DNA of 64,000 nt, taken from NCBI GenBank assembly GCA_024734555.1, contig JANPWX010019233.1, positions 559,183-623,182 on the forward strand, in the 5' to 3' direction. The position numbers and the translations under genes were made by a program. The stretch is from Trochalopteron elliotii. Taxonomy: Eukaryota > Chordata > Aves > Passeriformes > Leiothrichidae. This document shows, piece after piece, positions 29,353 through 49,670 of the stretch; positions within the stretch are counted from its first letter, which is position 1; each line of letters begins with the position of its first letter. Below the pieces are notes generated by a model. That model worked only from the letters and a program-made list of their open reading frames with translations, was not told the DNA's origin and made no database searches.

Positions 29353-31579
29353 GTAAGAGTCCAATAGACGGTAGGTTGAAAATAATGCTGTTGGGTTTTT
29401 GTAGCTAGATACAATCTCTGTTTTGCATGAGCTTTCAGTCAGAGCCTTCTTCTTCCTGCCAGTACAGAATGTTCTGTTTGTGTGCTCCAAATATGAACTT
29501 TTTGCATACAATGCACAATTAGCAAGTTATTTGGCTTGCTTTCTCTGTGGTTTTAGATGCTTGAGTAATAGTTTGTCTGCTGCCATAATTGTAGGCTCTT
29601 ACATACTGTGTGGATTTATGCTGTTATTTGTATTTTTCTATACTTGCAACTGTTGTCAAAGCTACTTTCTGTGTCGCTGGTTTACTTCCAAGCCTGTAAA
29701 ATAGCTGTTACCTTTGTGCTGTATCCTGGCTTGTTGAAACAGTTCCTCATTCTGTATTGTGTGGTACATTATAGCCATCTTCCTCAGCAGAAATATAAAA
29801 GAGTAGCGCAACTTTCCCCTGACCCTTATCATGTTAATTTCAAGAATTCTGAATTATAAAAATCCATTAGAAGAGCTGGATAGAAATACTGAAAGGTACA
29901 GTGGCAGGAAGGAGATACCAACTACCTTTACCAATGTGCTCAGGATTAAAAGAGTTACAGCAGCTGCAATGAATAAAAATCCCTTATCCTTTAAATATAT
30001 GGCTCAAGTAAGGAGATTGAGTCTGCAAATGACCTCCTCAGCTTGAATATTCTCCCACAGCATGTGCAGATTACAACCTTGCACATTATGTAAGTCAGAC
30101 CTCAAGGGCTGCGTACTTGAGAAAGGATATTTCTGTACATGGGACTAGATAGAAAATTGAAAAAGGAGAGGACATTTTTCCTAAGAGCACAGATTTTAGT
30201 GGTTTCTTCCATCAGTGACAGCTGAACAGAATTGAAGTCACCTAAGGGAGGAGAGTAGTAATGTGTTATATGAGACCTTTTTGTTAAGTAATTCTACAGA
30301 ATAAACAGTAGCATGTTTAGGAAGGTTCTGGTGGTATTCTTTGGTTACTGTGTAAAATGGCATCATCATTTTCCAATTATGTGTATTAAGTGACCATTGA
30401 AAAGTGTGAAATGCTTACAAAAAGAGACTATGCACAAATCCCATTGGATTTTTGAGCAGAGTGAAGGTAGAATTTATTTGGAATGGATACTGCTCTTGAA
30501 GCCCAAGTTTCCAGAACATTTTTTTACTCAATATGCAGTTATTTTTGCCTGTACAAGTTTGAAAGAAGCATAATGTCTTCTACTTTGAAGTATATACCTT
30601 TCCAAATGCATGTTCTTCCCCAGAATCACCTTTCCAAGTCCTTCTTCAAAGGCATAGAAAATTGTATTTGAGTAACTAAATAATATTAATCTCTTTTTTC
30701 TGAGCCCGTAATTAAATATGTATTTTTAAAGAAACTCTTGAAAGAAAGTCATCAAAGTAGTCAAAGATGATCTATACCCATGGATGGATATGGATAGGCA
30801 TTAAATAAACTTACACTGTATTTGACCACATTATTTGTTCCACAGTGGCTTCTAATGTTAGGTGATGGTTATCTTTCCATAAATTTATCTTTCTTTCCTC
30901 TGTTGATATCTAAAATCTTCAGTGATTCCAACTACACGAGTCAGTCCTACGAGCATTGATGAGGGCTTTGAAAACAGACAGCCTGGTGTGGATCTTTACC
31001 ACCTTCCTGAAAAAAAAATGGACCTCTGTCTGTATTTCTCATTTTGTCAGTGATGAGGAGCAGCCAGGGTTCACAAGGAGAAGTGACAGCTCACAATAGC
31101 CCAGCCAACCGAGCAGATCCCTTACCAGTCAACCAAGCCATAAATCAATCAGCAGATCTGACAGCAGTTTAAATGAAAATACCTCCTTGGAAAAAACTTC
31201 TTAATGGACACATCACCATTTGACAGCTAGATGGACCATCATGCATGAAAGACAGACCACGCTACTGATGCTAGTTTTTTGGGTTCATATATATTTTGAT
31301 GCCAGACACCTAATCTCTCAGATTTAATTACAGCATCACAGACTATAAATACAAAAGTAGGTAATACTTGAAACAATACCTCATTGATATGAAATACACT
31401 GTGCGTTTACATGAGCATCTCAATTTTAAAACCTGCACTATTTAATAGGGTGTGTGCTAAAAAAGTTATTTGCATCTTGATCATTGTGGATTCTCAGATA
31501 GAAAATTAATGTCTAAAAATCACAGAAGCAGTAATTTACTACTATTGTACTATATAGCTGTAAAAATCAGTAGGAGGGT

Positions 31580-31634
31580 GTTGTTTTGTTTTGTTTTGTT
31601 TTGTTTTGTTTTATTTTGTTTTTTGTTTTGTTTG
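31580..31634. repeat. (TTTTG)n microsatellite
   Basis: About ten TTTTG pentamers with one TTTTA interruption. Nothing beside it identifies a parent element. Confidence 0.95.
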
Positions 31635-34600
31635 AAAGACAATCATGCCTGCTTAATAAAGCAAATAATTAGAACAACAGAAGTCCCATTATCAGATTCC
31701 ATTCATGGCAGCCTATAGATACATGTGCACGCACACACATGCACACAAACATCTAATACAACAATGTATTTTCCCTTTGGATTTCCAAATCCTGCTGTGA
31801 AGACTGAAAGCCTAGGCAGCATATTGTAAAGGCTTGGAGACACAGTCTTAAAGAATTTACAGTGATCAAAATGTGCATAAATTTTGCATGTATTAACAAG
31901 ACAAATTATGTCATAATGACTCTGCCTCAGATCACCTTTCAGTCCTCTCAGTTCCATAGCTACATAGCAGGGCCAACCTGCCTGCGTTTTTGGCCTCGTG
32001 GCCATTTTGACATCTCCTGTCAAGGGTCCAGAATTTCACATTTAAGTTTGGCTTCCTTCCATAGACCATACACAGCAATGTACCCAGGTTAAACAGAAAG
32101 AATCAGATGGTGGCTGTGCTGAACACCCTTTCTGTAAGTGGAGGTTGCCTTCTACAAATTAAAAAAAAAAATTTAAATCCTTCCTTGCCTCAACTAGCTG
32201 ATGAGGATCAGTAGAAATTAACAGGTGGATTTTTTTTCCATTTATCCAAAACATTGTATATGATTAACATATCTCAGTTCCACTTCAGGGTTATTTACAT
32301 TTACAAAGATGAGGTTTTTTGGACTGCTACTGTACATCTGCATTTCCAAAGAACAAACTAGCAATATATAGAATTTTGACAGTATTTTTTTTTTCCTCAG
32401 CACGCAAACTCAGAGGCTTGATATGTGGTGACACAAAAATGCACTTGAAGTGAAAAAAGTACTACAACTGACTAGCTACAGTTTAAACCTGAAATTTCTT
32501 CAGGAGAAGAATAGTGCATTAACACTGAAGAATTTGTCTCAGCATTAAAAGAGTTGTTGATTGTTAACCAGGACAACTATCTTACCTCAAAATCAAACTT
32601 CCTCCTCGGTTGTTCTTGATCACGTAGACTGCACTAGAATTAGTTAATCCAAATTCTTTTTCTTCTTGGGGCAGTTCTGTCCCACTTGCACCACTGTGCT
32701 TCATTTATAAGCATTCTTGGCACTGCCAGCGTGGTTCAATCTGTCTGCTGACAGAGCAAATGCTTTGGCAAATGCGTAACTCCTCTCACAAGGATGGTCC
32801 AGTTTTCTTTACTAGGGCTTCTCCCTTTGGAAAAGTAATGCTCATGAAATGTGTATTTTTGCTGTGGATTTGGGATTTTCTTTAGTGAAGTGTTTCAGTA
32901 TTATCTGGAAGGTTTAGATGCAAAGTTATTTTGCTGGAAGTTTTTTTATCTAAATCTTTTATGAAAATTTGGAAATCAGAACTGTATCAAGAAACTCACA
33001 CTTTGTAACACGTGTAGCACCCTGATGCCTATTGTTCTTTCTTAACTGCTCAAATGTTTTTTGTCGCTTAGTAATATTAAAGCATTCAGTTTGAGTGAAG
33101 ACCTCAAGATAGAAGGAGTCTTTTTAACTGCAGTTCTGCCCTGGAGCTGCAACTCCCATTTCTGTTAATGCTTTCATTCTTGTTCTAGTAGAATTATCAT
33201 TTTACACATTCTGGAGAGAGAAGAACATTTTGATGGAAAAACCAACCAAACCTAGCAAAATTTAATTTTTTAATTTAATTTTTAGCTTTATTTTTAATTT
33301 AATTTTTAGATGTTACTTTTCTTTAAACTATTCAGTATAAATGTTACCATGTCAAAATTATCTAAGCTATTACACATTCCTGCAAACCACAGTAATTCCC
33401 CCACTCATCAAATTAGACAAGATTAGGAAGGTTGCAAAAGGATATGCTAGAGGACATCACTTAAAAATGGTTGGCAGCTCAATTGTTTCCACTAAATTTG
33501 CTTTATTTTCTGTCCTTTTGCATGCCAGCTAACTGCTGGGCATGGTACACCATGAGAGCACAACCTTCCTCTCTCCCTGCTCAGCCTTTTCAGCATGCTG
33601 CTTGTAACATGGAAACAGGGCAGGAAATAAGCACTTCGTGGCTGAAGCAGAAAAGGAAGGAGGATCTTTGCATCCATTTTTTCTCTTCTACAGACCCAGT
33701 TGTCATCTGCTCTCCATTAGTGTTTCTCTGCTCTAATCTAATAAGCACATCTCCATAGAAGACAGGCAGATATCTCCAGACATGCAGATATTCCCAGCAA
33801 GACATTATAATCATAAAATTGCTCTGTGTGAATTACAAACCGTCTTCTAATGAACACATAAAAAGAGCTGCAGGCTCACTGTAATCTGTACAGTATATCA
33901 TTATAGAACATTAGATTTATTACAGTGCACTGAAAAATTTTGAAGCTAAGAGTTACAATTTCTGGTCCTTCTGCAATATTGAATATATGAGATAATTTTT
34001 TATTAGAGTAATATTCCTTTTTTTCAAGGCTACTGTTCACAGTACATACAGTACACACAGTACAGAAGAATAATTTGTCTCACTTTCCCCCTTTATTTTG
34101 TAGTCATATCTTTTGCACAGTGACATACAGAACAGAGAGGGTTCTGTAAATCCGAAGGGTTTCTTAGTGAAGTCTCTAGAGCCAGGTGATCTATTCCCAA
34201 TTTGTTGAATCATGCCTTCTTTTCTTGTAGGGAATGCTTACTGAAACACCAGCTGTCCTCCAGTCAATTCAGAAGCAGTGAGTTAGAGAAGGAAGCAAAT
34301 TTTCATTTGGGTTCATTCCCTTCCTATTAGTCCTTTCCTCCTATAAAGGGAGTTGTGTAGTTCTACTGGAGGGAGTAGACAAGCAGTTTTGCCCACACTG
34401 AGGTTTTGTTCCTCCTTTGCCAGAGACCCCCAAGAGACTTGACTGGCACATCTGTGAGTGCAGTTCAGCCTGAAATAATTCAGCACACAAGATGTCCCAT
34501 TGGGGTTACTGTAACTGGGGAATAGAATTGCCCCATTAACTCAGAGCAAATTCATATGCAGTGAGAGACAATCTGTTACTGAAATCTTTCTTCATAGTTC

Positions 34601-34771
34601 TGCAACCCAGAGGAACTGGCGAACTCATAACCTTAGTGATGCCATTTTCAGATTTGAAAGTGAAGAGAAGGAAGATGTATGCAAGGGAGTTCCCATAAAA
34701 AGGACAGTAAGATGTGGACATATTTGTCATTCTTTTTCCTTTCAAGTTAAAAAGGTACATGCTGAAGACAT

Positions 34772-34833
34772 CATATACATATACGCATACACATACACAC
34801 ACATACACGTACACATACACATACATATGCGTA
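34772..34833. repeat. (CATACA)n imperfect repeat
   Basis: A run of CATATA, CATACA and CACACA units of about 60 bases in the intron before the 35869 exon. Confidence 0.9.
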
Positions 34834-35832
34834 TCTATTTAGATACAGATATATAAAAATATCTAACACAGGGTAAGAAAGGAAAACAAATGGAAGGAGA
34901 AGTATGAAGGCATCTTTTCCAGGATCCTGCTAATGACCCTTGCCACAAACTCGGCTCATTTCTTGTGAGACAATCCCCATGGCTCTGCTGGAAATTGCAT
35001 AACTAGATAATGTGTTTAAAGGGGCTTTTAGTAAAATATGTAAGGAACTCAGGTGGGGAATATGTAGAAAAAGCGCTAGGCCTGTAGTTTTCTTCATAAA
35101 TGACCCCCAAAATAATTAGCCACAGATATTTTGTTCGTACATACAGATGTTTTCCTCCTTTTTGGTGTGAAATTTTAGCAAGGGTGTGTATTCTTTGAAC
35201 ATAACTCCAAGACTGAATGCTGATAGATTCTCCTTGCCCCTAGCAACTAGGAATAATGATAGCTCGTGTGCCGTGTAAGTCCTCTAGAGTTGTAACACTA
35301 ATCTTACTTCCTGCCCTTCCTTTCCTGGAACATGGGAAGGAAACACTGCAGGATGGGAAGGAGCAGGTCCTGTGTGAGCAAAAGATTTTGTGTGATGTCA
35401 CTTCACCATGCCTTGACAGTTCAGATGAGGCAGTCCAGAGAGATGCCAGCAGAGATGTGAGATGCCAGGACGATTTGTGGGTGAGAGCTGGTGCAGGAAA
35501 TGTCCTATCTGGCAGAACTAGAGTCCAGCAACTGTGTCTGATTTTTCAAGTGTATCAATCCTCATGCTTTTTTTTCTGCAGTCATGTTCCTTGTTTCCCC
35601 AGCTGAAGAATATGAGTACTGTGTACTGACGTTATCTTCTGTTACTTCCAACAAGTTCTTCACCTTCTTATTTAACTTGTGTCTTCTTTCCAAGCGAGAA
35701 TATCCAGGTTTCGGTTGGATCTATTTTAAGGTGAATTAATTAACCAGCATAATAATACATTCCTGCTTTTATCTATTTAATTTGTTTTATTCTAACATCA
35801 TTTTAAAGTACATTTAGCAATATCAGTAATAA

Positions 35833-37420
<1,588 letters not shown>

Positions 37421-37450
37421 CCAAAAGCTCTGAAGCTGTTGGGAATGGAG
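37421..37450 (+). CDS. TRPM3: TRPM3 30-nt microexon (PKALKLLGME), Gbeta-gamma switch
   Basis: A 10-codon exon, phase 0 at both ends, encoding PKALKLLGME, between TTTTTTGTACAG and GAG|GTAGGC. In mammals the matching alternatively spliced 10-residue segment (called exon 17 in that literature) carries the Gbeta-gamma-binding helix by which opioid and other Gi-coupled receptors inhibit TRPM3; variants without it are resistant. The downstream exon supplies the following [10 protein letters not shown]. Conservation of the full decapeptide and of strong splice sites suggests that this bird gene can make both forms. Whether it does cannot be read from DNA. Confidence 0.94.
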
Positions 37451-42575
<5,125 letters not shown>

Positions 42576-42860
42576 TAAATATAGCACATGATAGGATACC
42601 ACTCTTTACACTCCCCCCTCCTCCATGGGACTCAAGCCACACAAGTTGCCTTCATTTTGTCTCCAAGCTACAGCAGTGCACAGTGATGCTGTGCTGTAAT
42701 ATCCTCATATTTTGACACAATTTGATGCCACATTGTCTGAACTAAGTGGATTAGATTTTAGAAGCACTCAGTCATGAAAGATGACCTCTCTGGTGGAAAA
42801 GGGCCCATCTTTGGTTGGAAATGCCCAAAGATTCATGGAACCCAGATATTATTTTTCTTT

Positions 42861-42888
42861 TAGTTGACTTCACTAGTGAAGTCAACTA
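42861..42888. repeat. 28-bp perfect palindrome
   Basis: TAGTTGACTTCACT is followed with no spacer by its exact reverse complement AGTGAAGTCAACTA. With one T-G mismatch the symmetry continues three more base pairs on each side (42857-42892). Confidence 0.95.
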
Positions 42889-43395
42889 GAAGCTTGCTAG
42901 AGAGTAAGCAAGTGTGCAAACAGGCCAGAAAAATTACGAAAACTTACTCTAAAATTCTTTTTGTGTTTGTGGTCATTGCGTTTCACACAAACACACATCC
43001 TGTTTTTAATCCACTGAAGACATTAGCAAGCAGCTGGACAGCTCCACTTCTACGACTCAGCAGAATTGTGTAAGAGGGACTTGTCAGTATTAGTAACATA
43101 ACTTTGAGGAATAATTTACACCACAAAGAATGAGACAGCTAAAGCTCTGAAAACTACACGAGTCATCTACCTCCTGTCTCTTGTTCTCACACATTTTAGT
43201 TTGGACAGTTATCATACAGGCTATTACATCTGCCTTAATCTAGTTTGGTTTGGATTTGTTTGGGCTTGATTGTGGTGTCTTTGAAAGTCTTAAAACTCGG
43301 CTCCAGTTGGTCAGGATAGAGGCATAGAAGTAAAAGGGATTTGCCTGGTTTAGTTACAAAGCAAAAGCAAAAACAAAAAAACCCAGACTGTTTCC

Positions 43396-43535
43396 CACAG
43401 GCAAACAGCAGGAGCTGCCCACAGGACCCCGACTGCAGGCAGGCAGAAGGACCTGCCTACAGGACCCAATATGCAGGCAAGCCGAAGGAGCAGCCCACAA
43501 GACCCACCTACAGGACCCGTTTGCAGGCAAGAACC
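43396..43535. repeat. 38-bp GC-rich minisatellite
   Basis: ACAGGAC-type blocks recur at 43421, 43459 and 43497, exactly 38 bases apart, and TGCAGGC recurs at 43434 and 43472. The last unit carries a 12-base extra segment, so TGCAGGC next appears at 43522. There are about three and a half copies. The array is open in one frame on each strand (43341-43595 + and 43350-43592 -), but 38 is not a multiple of 3 and no protein signal is evident. Confidence 0.9.
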
Positions 43536-46500
43536 TGGCTGTTGGGAAGGATCAGAAGCCAGAATAGTAGCAATGGGGCATTCTCTGCTCATTAGCTATG
43601 ATTGCAATTTACTAACCCTTGGCTTCTGATCCCCTTATGAAGTGCTATTCAAATCAAAGCACTTTGCAAGCTGCGTTTTACCTGGCAATGGAGAGAGATT
43701 TGGGGAAGATGTGTTTTCCATCTCACTGTAGTTATCCTAGCTCCTGGTTTCTTGTCTACAATACTGTTTCCTTTTTCCCTTCTGACTCCTGTGGGTGATG
43801 TGTGCAGTGGATCTGCTATTCCAGATGAACCTTAGATGTTCCCCCTTTTCTCCCTTCCATGTGCTGACAGTCCTATTGCTCTGTTCTGTCAATGACTTTT
43901 CCCTTTATCCCTTCAAATTCAGTGTATCACTCTAGTAGTGAAGTTTCAGGCATTTGAAACCTCTTCTATAAAATAATATTTCTTCCTGTGGTGTCCAGTC
44001 AGTTTAGAAACAATATCTTTGGTACAGCACTACTCACGTAGTATTTCTGCATGTAATCTATACAATACTGTAGAACTTCTAATATAGCTGTTTCACTCAG
44101 GTGCCCCTCAGTGGTGAGGAGAGGCAAATTGGTAGCAGAGAGATCTTTGCATGTCTATGGTTAGATGCCACAGGCAGTTACATTTAGTCACTTGACATAT
44201 TTTAAATATAAGAAAATACTTTAGACTGAAGTTTCATGTTGCTCCAGCCTTAGTCAAATGGTCTGGCATAAAGGTCAGGTTTCTTTTCTACTGATCAGAC
44301 AATGCCTGAAGGATATTTTGGGAAGTGCTTTTGTGAAGTTTCCCCTTAGCCATGGTATCCTTTAATGCATTAAGGATATCTTCTGAATACTTCAGTAAGA
44401 TTAATAATTTATTTTGCTGGGATATCATAAATGTTTAATCCATTGCTGAACTTTGAATCAATAAATCAGTCACTCACCTAACCTGAGTGTTGTTCAGCAT
44501 AAAGATTAACAAATAAAAGTAATGTTAAAAAAAGCATTTTTATCTCAAAGTTCCTTTTTTGGCAAATAACACGAAATTGAAATAATCTTCCTGATTCTCC
44601 TTCTAATCATTCCAAATTAATACCTCTCAAGCCTCTGTGTTCATCATGTTACACCCATTTTCTTTCTGCTAAAATGAGGACAAAGAGGTCTCGTCTAGGC
44701 AAGGTCTGTTCATTGATTTCCTGTGTGTCTTGCACTGATAAACCCAGGTGACTAAAGGCAGGCCAAGGAGTCAGTTTCTCCTTCTGTACTGCACTTATGC
44801 AGAGTGCATGGGATACAGATCCACAGTGATCTTTTCCCTATTTTACACCTCATTTGCACAGAAAAATGTGATCAGCAGACTACAGCAACAGTGAAGTTGT
44901 CTCCACATGGGTGCATCTGCGTGCAAGTATGTATTTGCTTTATGCTCCTCTTGAAGGGCCTGGTGGGTAACTGAACATATGGATATACTAGGAAGATATG
45001 TTCATTCACTGTAAACTGCTTATTCACACCTGCTTTTAACTTCATAACAGATACATGAGAGTGATAAGCTCACATTTCTTTAACACCTAGATGCTAAGAA
45101 ACAGGCTTATAGCAGCTACTCACAAAAACACATTTGAATACTGCTCTCATCAGTGCTCCTCAGCACCAAGAAATTTACCACAGTTTACATATGGGGCAGA
45201 CAGTCATTAATCCTGAATATTAAACACAGTGGAGTAGAAGGGCATTAAAGTCTAAAGGCCAGGGATGTTTTCTGTTTGTACAATGTCCCAGTCAAGGCCT
45301 TAATTGCTGAAATTCAGGTCAGTCAGAAACCCCAGAAGTCTGCCTTCCTCCCAGAATAACCCTTATTCTGGAAGCTGTAACTAGGGACATCCTTGACCCT
45401 ATTCAGTGCCTTATTGTTTGGGTAATAGATCTCCCCGGTAAATGGTTTTATTTCAGAACACAGAATAACTCATCTAAGTCCTTTAAAACGTATTTCTGTT
45501 GTTCTTTGGTTCATTTTGCTCTGATTTTCCACAATGAATAGGAAGTTTGGACTTCCAAGAGCATCACTGAGTTAGTCTGAGAGCTTTTCAGCAGCAGCAA
45601 AGCTAGTTCTGTTGGCCTCTGGGATCACATAAATTCATCTGTGTGCTTAGCCTTTTCTCAATGGCAAGAAATAATCAAATATTAATCATATCAATAAAAA
45701 TATAGTTCTTTACACAGAAAAGTCTGAAGATCCATGTCCTAATGCCCCTGGCCCTACTCACACTTCCAGTGGAAGACGAGTCTCACAGCCTCTCACATGC
45801 CAGCAACAAGGCACCCCCCTTCAGCTCTTCTGGAAAACAGAACTGGGAGACACTGCTGGTGGTCTCTAGGCAGAAGTGATGACCCTCTCCATGAGGAGAG
45901 GTTCTTTCTTCTTCCAAGGGCTTTGGAAATGCTCCATACCACCACCACCACCACACATGTGCCCTTGCACAGTCTGTGTTCTTTGCCCTGCTCAGCAGGC
46001 AGGATGACTGAGCTCCTGACACTTTAGTCCTGTTCCTCTGCACTCACTGTAACCACGAGGCACATGCAAAATCTAATTTTACACATCTGTAAATCAGTGA
46101 CATTAACACATTTTTCTACCAGTGTTTCAGGGCAGAGAACAGTAATCCTAGAACAACTACCACGGGGCAGCACTTTCACACACAGTGTAGGATCCCGCGG
46201 GGTGTGCTGAGCGAGGTGTCTCTACCCAGCCATGTATCATTTCCACACCAGTTCTCAGTGAAGTGGGATAAGTCTTTATATAGCATGTAGATTTCACTCA
46301 GGATGAAACTGGAAGAGCCTGTATTCATTCCAGAAAGACTGAAATTCCTATTATTTAATTATAGAACACATAAACATACTGTAGGATTGTTAACATATAT
46401 TAATGCAAAAATGTACAACCCAAAACTCTTCCCTGATAGTTCATTATCAGCAAACAGTCCTCAATTACATAAAACAAAATCTGGTCCAACAATAACAAAA

Positions 46501-49500
46501 AAAAACCCAGATTAATAAAATCTCCCTGTAAAAACTATGCAAACATCAATCCCTTCAGGCTAAAGTGATGCAGTTGTACTGTACTTCACAACGAGGTTGA
46601 GCTGCTGTCGGGCTTACCTTGCATGACTCATGGTGAATCATGGACAAAATCATGTATTAGAGAAAGAGATGCCACCCACACACAGCAGTGTGTTGAGTTG
46701 TTCCCACCCTGCTCCATCCCACTCCAAGAAAAACATTTGCTCACATTTGGCACTGCAATTATTCTGTTAACACAGTTACTTAGGTTATTTCTGAATGTTT
46801 CTAATGGGAAAGCTTTTCAGTTTGTTAATACTGAGGTATAATTAACAGTCAGGAACATCAGGTCAAACCTAATCCGTAGCCATCTCAGAGAAATTCCCCA
46901 TCTGTAGCATGGGGGAGGGGAGAAGGTAGTATCATATGATAGAATTAATTCAAAAATAATTATAAAGAGATAAAATTATGGCATTGTTATCAAGAAGAAA
47001 GCAGTAGCAAACAGGAAATCAGAATTCATAAGCTAAAGCATAAATCCAGATATTGAAATAGCATTATCATAAAAACATCCACAAGTCACTGATTTAATTG
47101 GAATTAAGTCTGTCTCAGAATGTGTAAATTTTTTAAATTGTGAAGGATTTGAACTCTGTAAAATAATCCCTTTCACTAAAGCATGGAATTGCTCATTTGA
47201 TAAAGCAGGCAGCATTCATTTTCACTCTGCTGCAAAATTCCTGAGCACCAGAGGACAGCAGAGACAAAGCCTTGGGAAAAGCTACAGAAAAGTCTGTAGC
47301 TCCAGATGGCAGTTTTCCCCAAAAAGCGTCAGTAAGTAGAGAGAAGCAAACAAATCAACACCTTCTTGGGCTATGGTATTCCCAAAGCATTCAGATCATA
47401 TTCAATTTTTTTCCCCCCAGAAAAACCCAATCAATGATATAGATCAAAGGATCACTTTGATTTTGTGGAGTTCAGGTAATGGTATCTTCTGTGGAGGTTG
47501 TGTAATTTCTGCTACTGTAGATATATTCAGTAAGTCTCATAACCATAAAAACCCTTCTCCTCTGCTTAACAGCCACTTTGTCTTTTTCCTTTTTTTATAA
47601 AAGTCTTGATGGACTTCTGCTGTGTTTTATGTGCTCTGTGAGAGCCAACGGGAGGTACATTTAAATTCTTAATAGGTAATGTTTTATCTGTATTTATGGA
47701 AATTAAATTTAAAATCTTCAGCCATCAAAACTAAATGAAATAGGTTAATTTGGTCAAATCAGGCTTTAGTTTTTGAGACAGTCCCAGCAGGTTAGTTTCA
47801 GTGAAGTGTACTTCTGTCCTGAAGCTTTATTGTATTTTATTGAAAATGTGCACAGCAACATCTGTGTGTTGTCAGATTCAAGAATATAAAGGTCCACAAG
47901 GAAAGTAATAATACTAGAGGAAAAACTAATTGCATAAATGAAATTAAAGAGAAGGAGCCGTATGGGACCAAGCACAGTCCTAATAATATTACAAATATCT
48001 ACCGTGACTGAAAAAATTTTATCATTACAGTTTACTATTTCACAGGAAAAAGACTTGTGAATATCTTATGAAGACTTATGAGGCTGGAAAAAAGAAAGAA
48101 AAGATTTGATTGTGATTCTTACTTTTAAATAAATATGTGAGAAGTGCATCACCGGTTCCTGCAGGGCTCTAGAACCTGATCAGATAGCTCACCTGAAACC
48201 AATTAGTTAAGTATGTGCTGTGCATCCTGTTGAATCAGAGAGCATAGATATAGAGACAAAAAGGACCTTTTCATAGAAAGACCGTATGTATGGCATCTAG
48301 TTGTTCCCTTAGTTTTCCACCATTTAAGTTGCAGATGAGGACAATGCTGTCTTCACAGCTGGTGAAAGTTTGCTTCAGTTAACATAAAAGCACAATGGTA
48401 CCTTCATCTACTTATAGAAAAACATCATAGAAGCATTGAAACAAATGCATCATCTTGCAATCCCTGCATACTTAATTTGTCTCAATTCTTGCAAATATTT
48501 CACATGCAGGGTGCTGCATTCCGGAGGTGCATCCACAAACTAAATAGTAAGAACTTGCGAAGGGCACAGTGAGCTAAAATCCAGTCTTAGTTCACTAAAT
48601 AATTGCTTCAGAATGAACATTTAATGAGCATTACACTTCAAATACTAAGGAACTCCTTTTAAACACTAAGTTCTGTGATTGTAGTTTAGTCCTTCCATTT
48701 CCCTGCAGCTGATAATGAAAATTAAGGGTAAACAAACAAAATATTACCTTCTTTTGACTGTTTTGCTCTCATAGCTGAAGACTTCTTATGTTTGTTGAGC
48801 TCAGTGTAGCTTCCCAGTGGGTCTGAATTGCAACCATGAGAGTAACCATGAGGTAACCATGAGATCAAGCCTAGCAAAGGCAATCCATGACCAGTCTGGA
48901 ACTTCACTATGGAAGAATCTGCAATCATGTACATGGGTATTTCAATTCAAGGCCTTTCTGCTGCAGTGAGCTTTACTAGTGAGTCCTCTTATATCCATGA
49001 AAGCTTCACTGTGGGATCATGGCCTGGGACAGGTCCAGTGATTAACCTAAAAAGTGCCACTGTCTTCTTTGCTTTTAGTTCAGTGACTATGAACTCATCT
49101 TTTCCCCTGTTGTTCCCTCTCAATCTCAGCCTTATGAACTTCTCCTTGTTTAAAACCAAAATTTACCTGTTTTCTGTCTGCATCTGTTTATTGTATAGAA
49201 GTACACCACAGAAAGCTGTTGTCAGGTAAAAGTGTTTCTGTCCATACAACAAAAAAGGAGAAATATTCTCCACATCTTATTTTTTGTTCACTAATCAGGA
49301 ATTCCACTCTCAAGCTGAGGGTGGAGGCTAAAACTATAGTTTTCCATTATTGAAGTATCAAAGAGAAGCCTTCCTGCAAAAGAGGTAATTTGAAAGCAAA
49401 GCATTTTATGACTAGCTGTGATCACCTGGTTTTATCTAGAGATCATGAACAGTTTCCTATTGACATTTCAAAAAATAGTGTAATTTTTCTTTCACAAAGA

Positions 49501-49529
49501 AAGAAACACAAATATATAATTTCTTGTAG

Positions 49530-49670
49530 GCAATGCTGGGACGGGGGAATGGAGAGTCCTCAAGAAAGAAAGAGGATGAGGAGGTTCAGAGCAGGCACAG
49601 AATGATCCCTATTGGAAGAAAGATTTATGAGTTCTACAATGCTCCCATCGTGAAGTTTTGGTTTTACACC
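49530..49670 (+). CDS. TRPM3: TRPM3 exon (pre-S1 and start of S1)
   Basis: A 141-bp exon (47 codons, phase 0) encoding [40 protein letters not shown] and VKFWFYT. The first half is a charged cytosolic linker. From [14 protein letters not shown] it becomes the pre-S1 segment and the start of transmembrane helix S1. It is flanked by TTTCTTGTAG and ACC|GTAAGA. Small differences from mammals as I recall them are GRGNGE for GRNNGE and RMIPIG for RLIPLG. Confidence 0.96.

Noticed and set aside
31580..31634. The TTTTG run as the tail of a SINE or LINE.
   Set aside because: No element body is adjacent and bird CR1 elements do not end in such tails, so I treat it as a simple repeat.
35256..35606. A 116-codon + strand ORF just upstream of the 35869 exon.
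   Set aside because: It does not join the TRPM3 frame through any splice site, and TRPM3 sequence continues directly from the 29302 exon to the 35869 exon.
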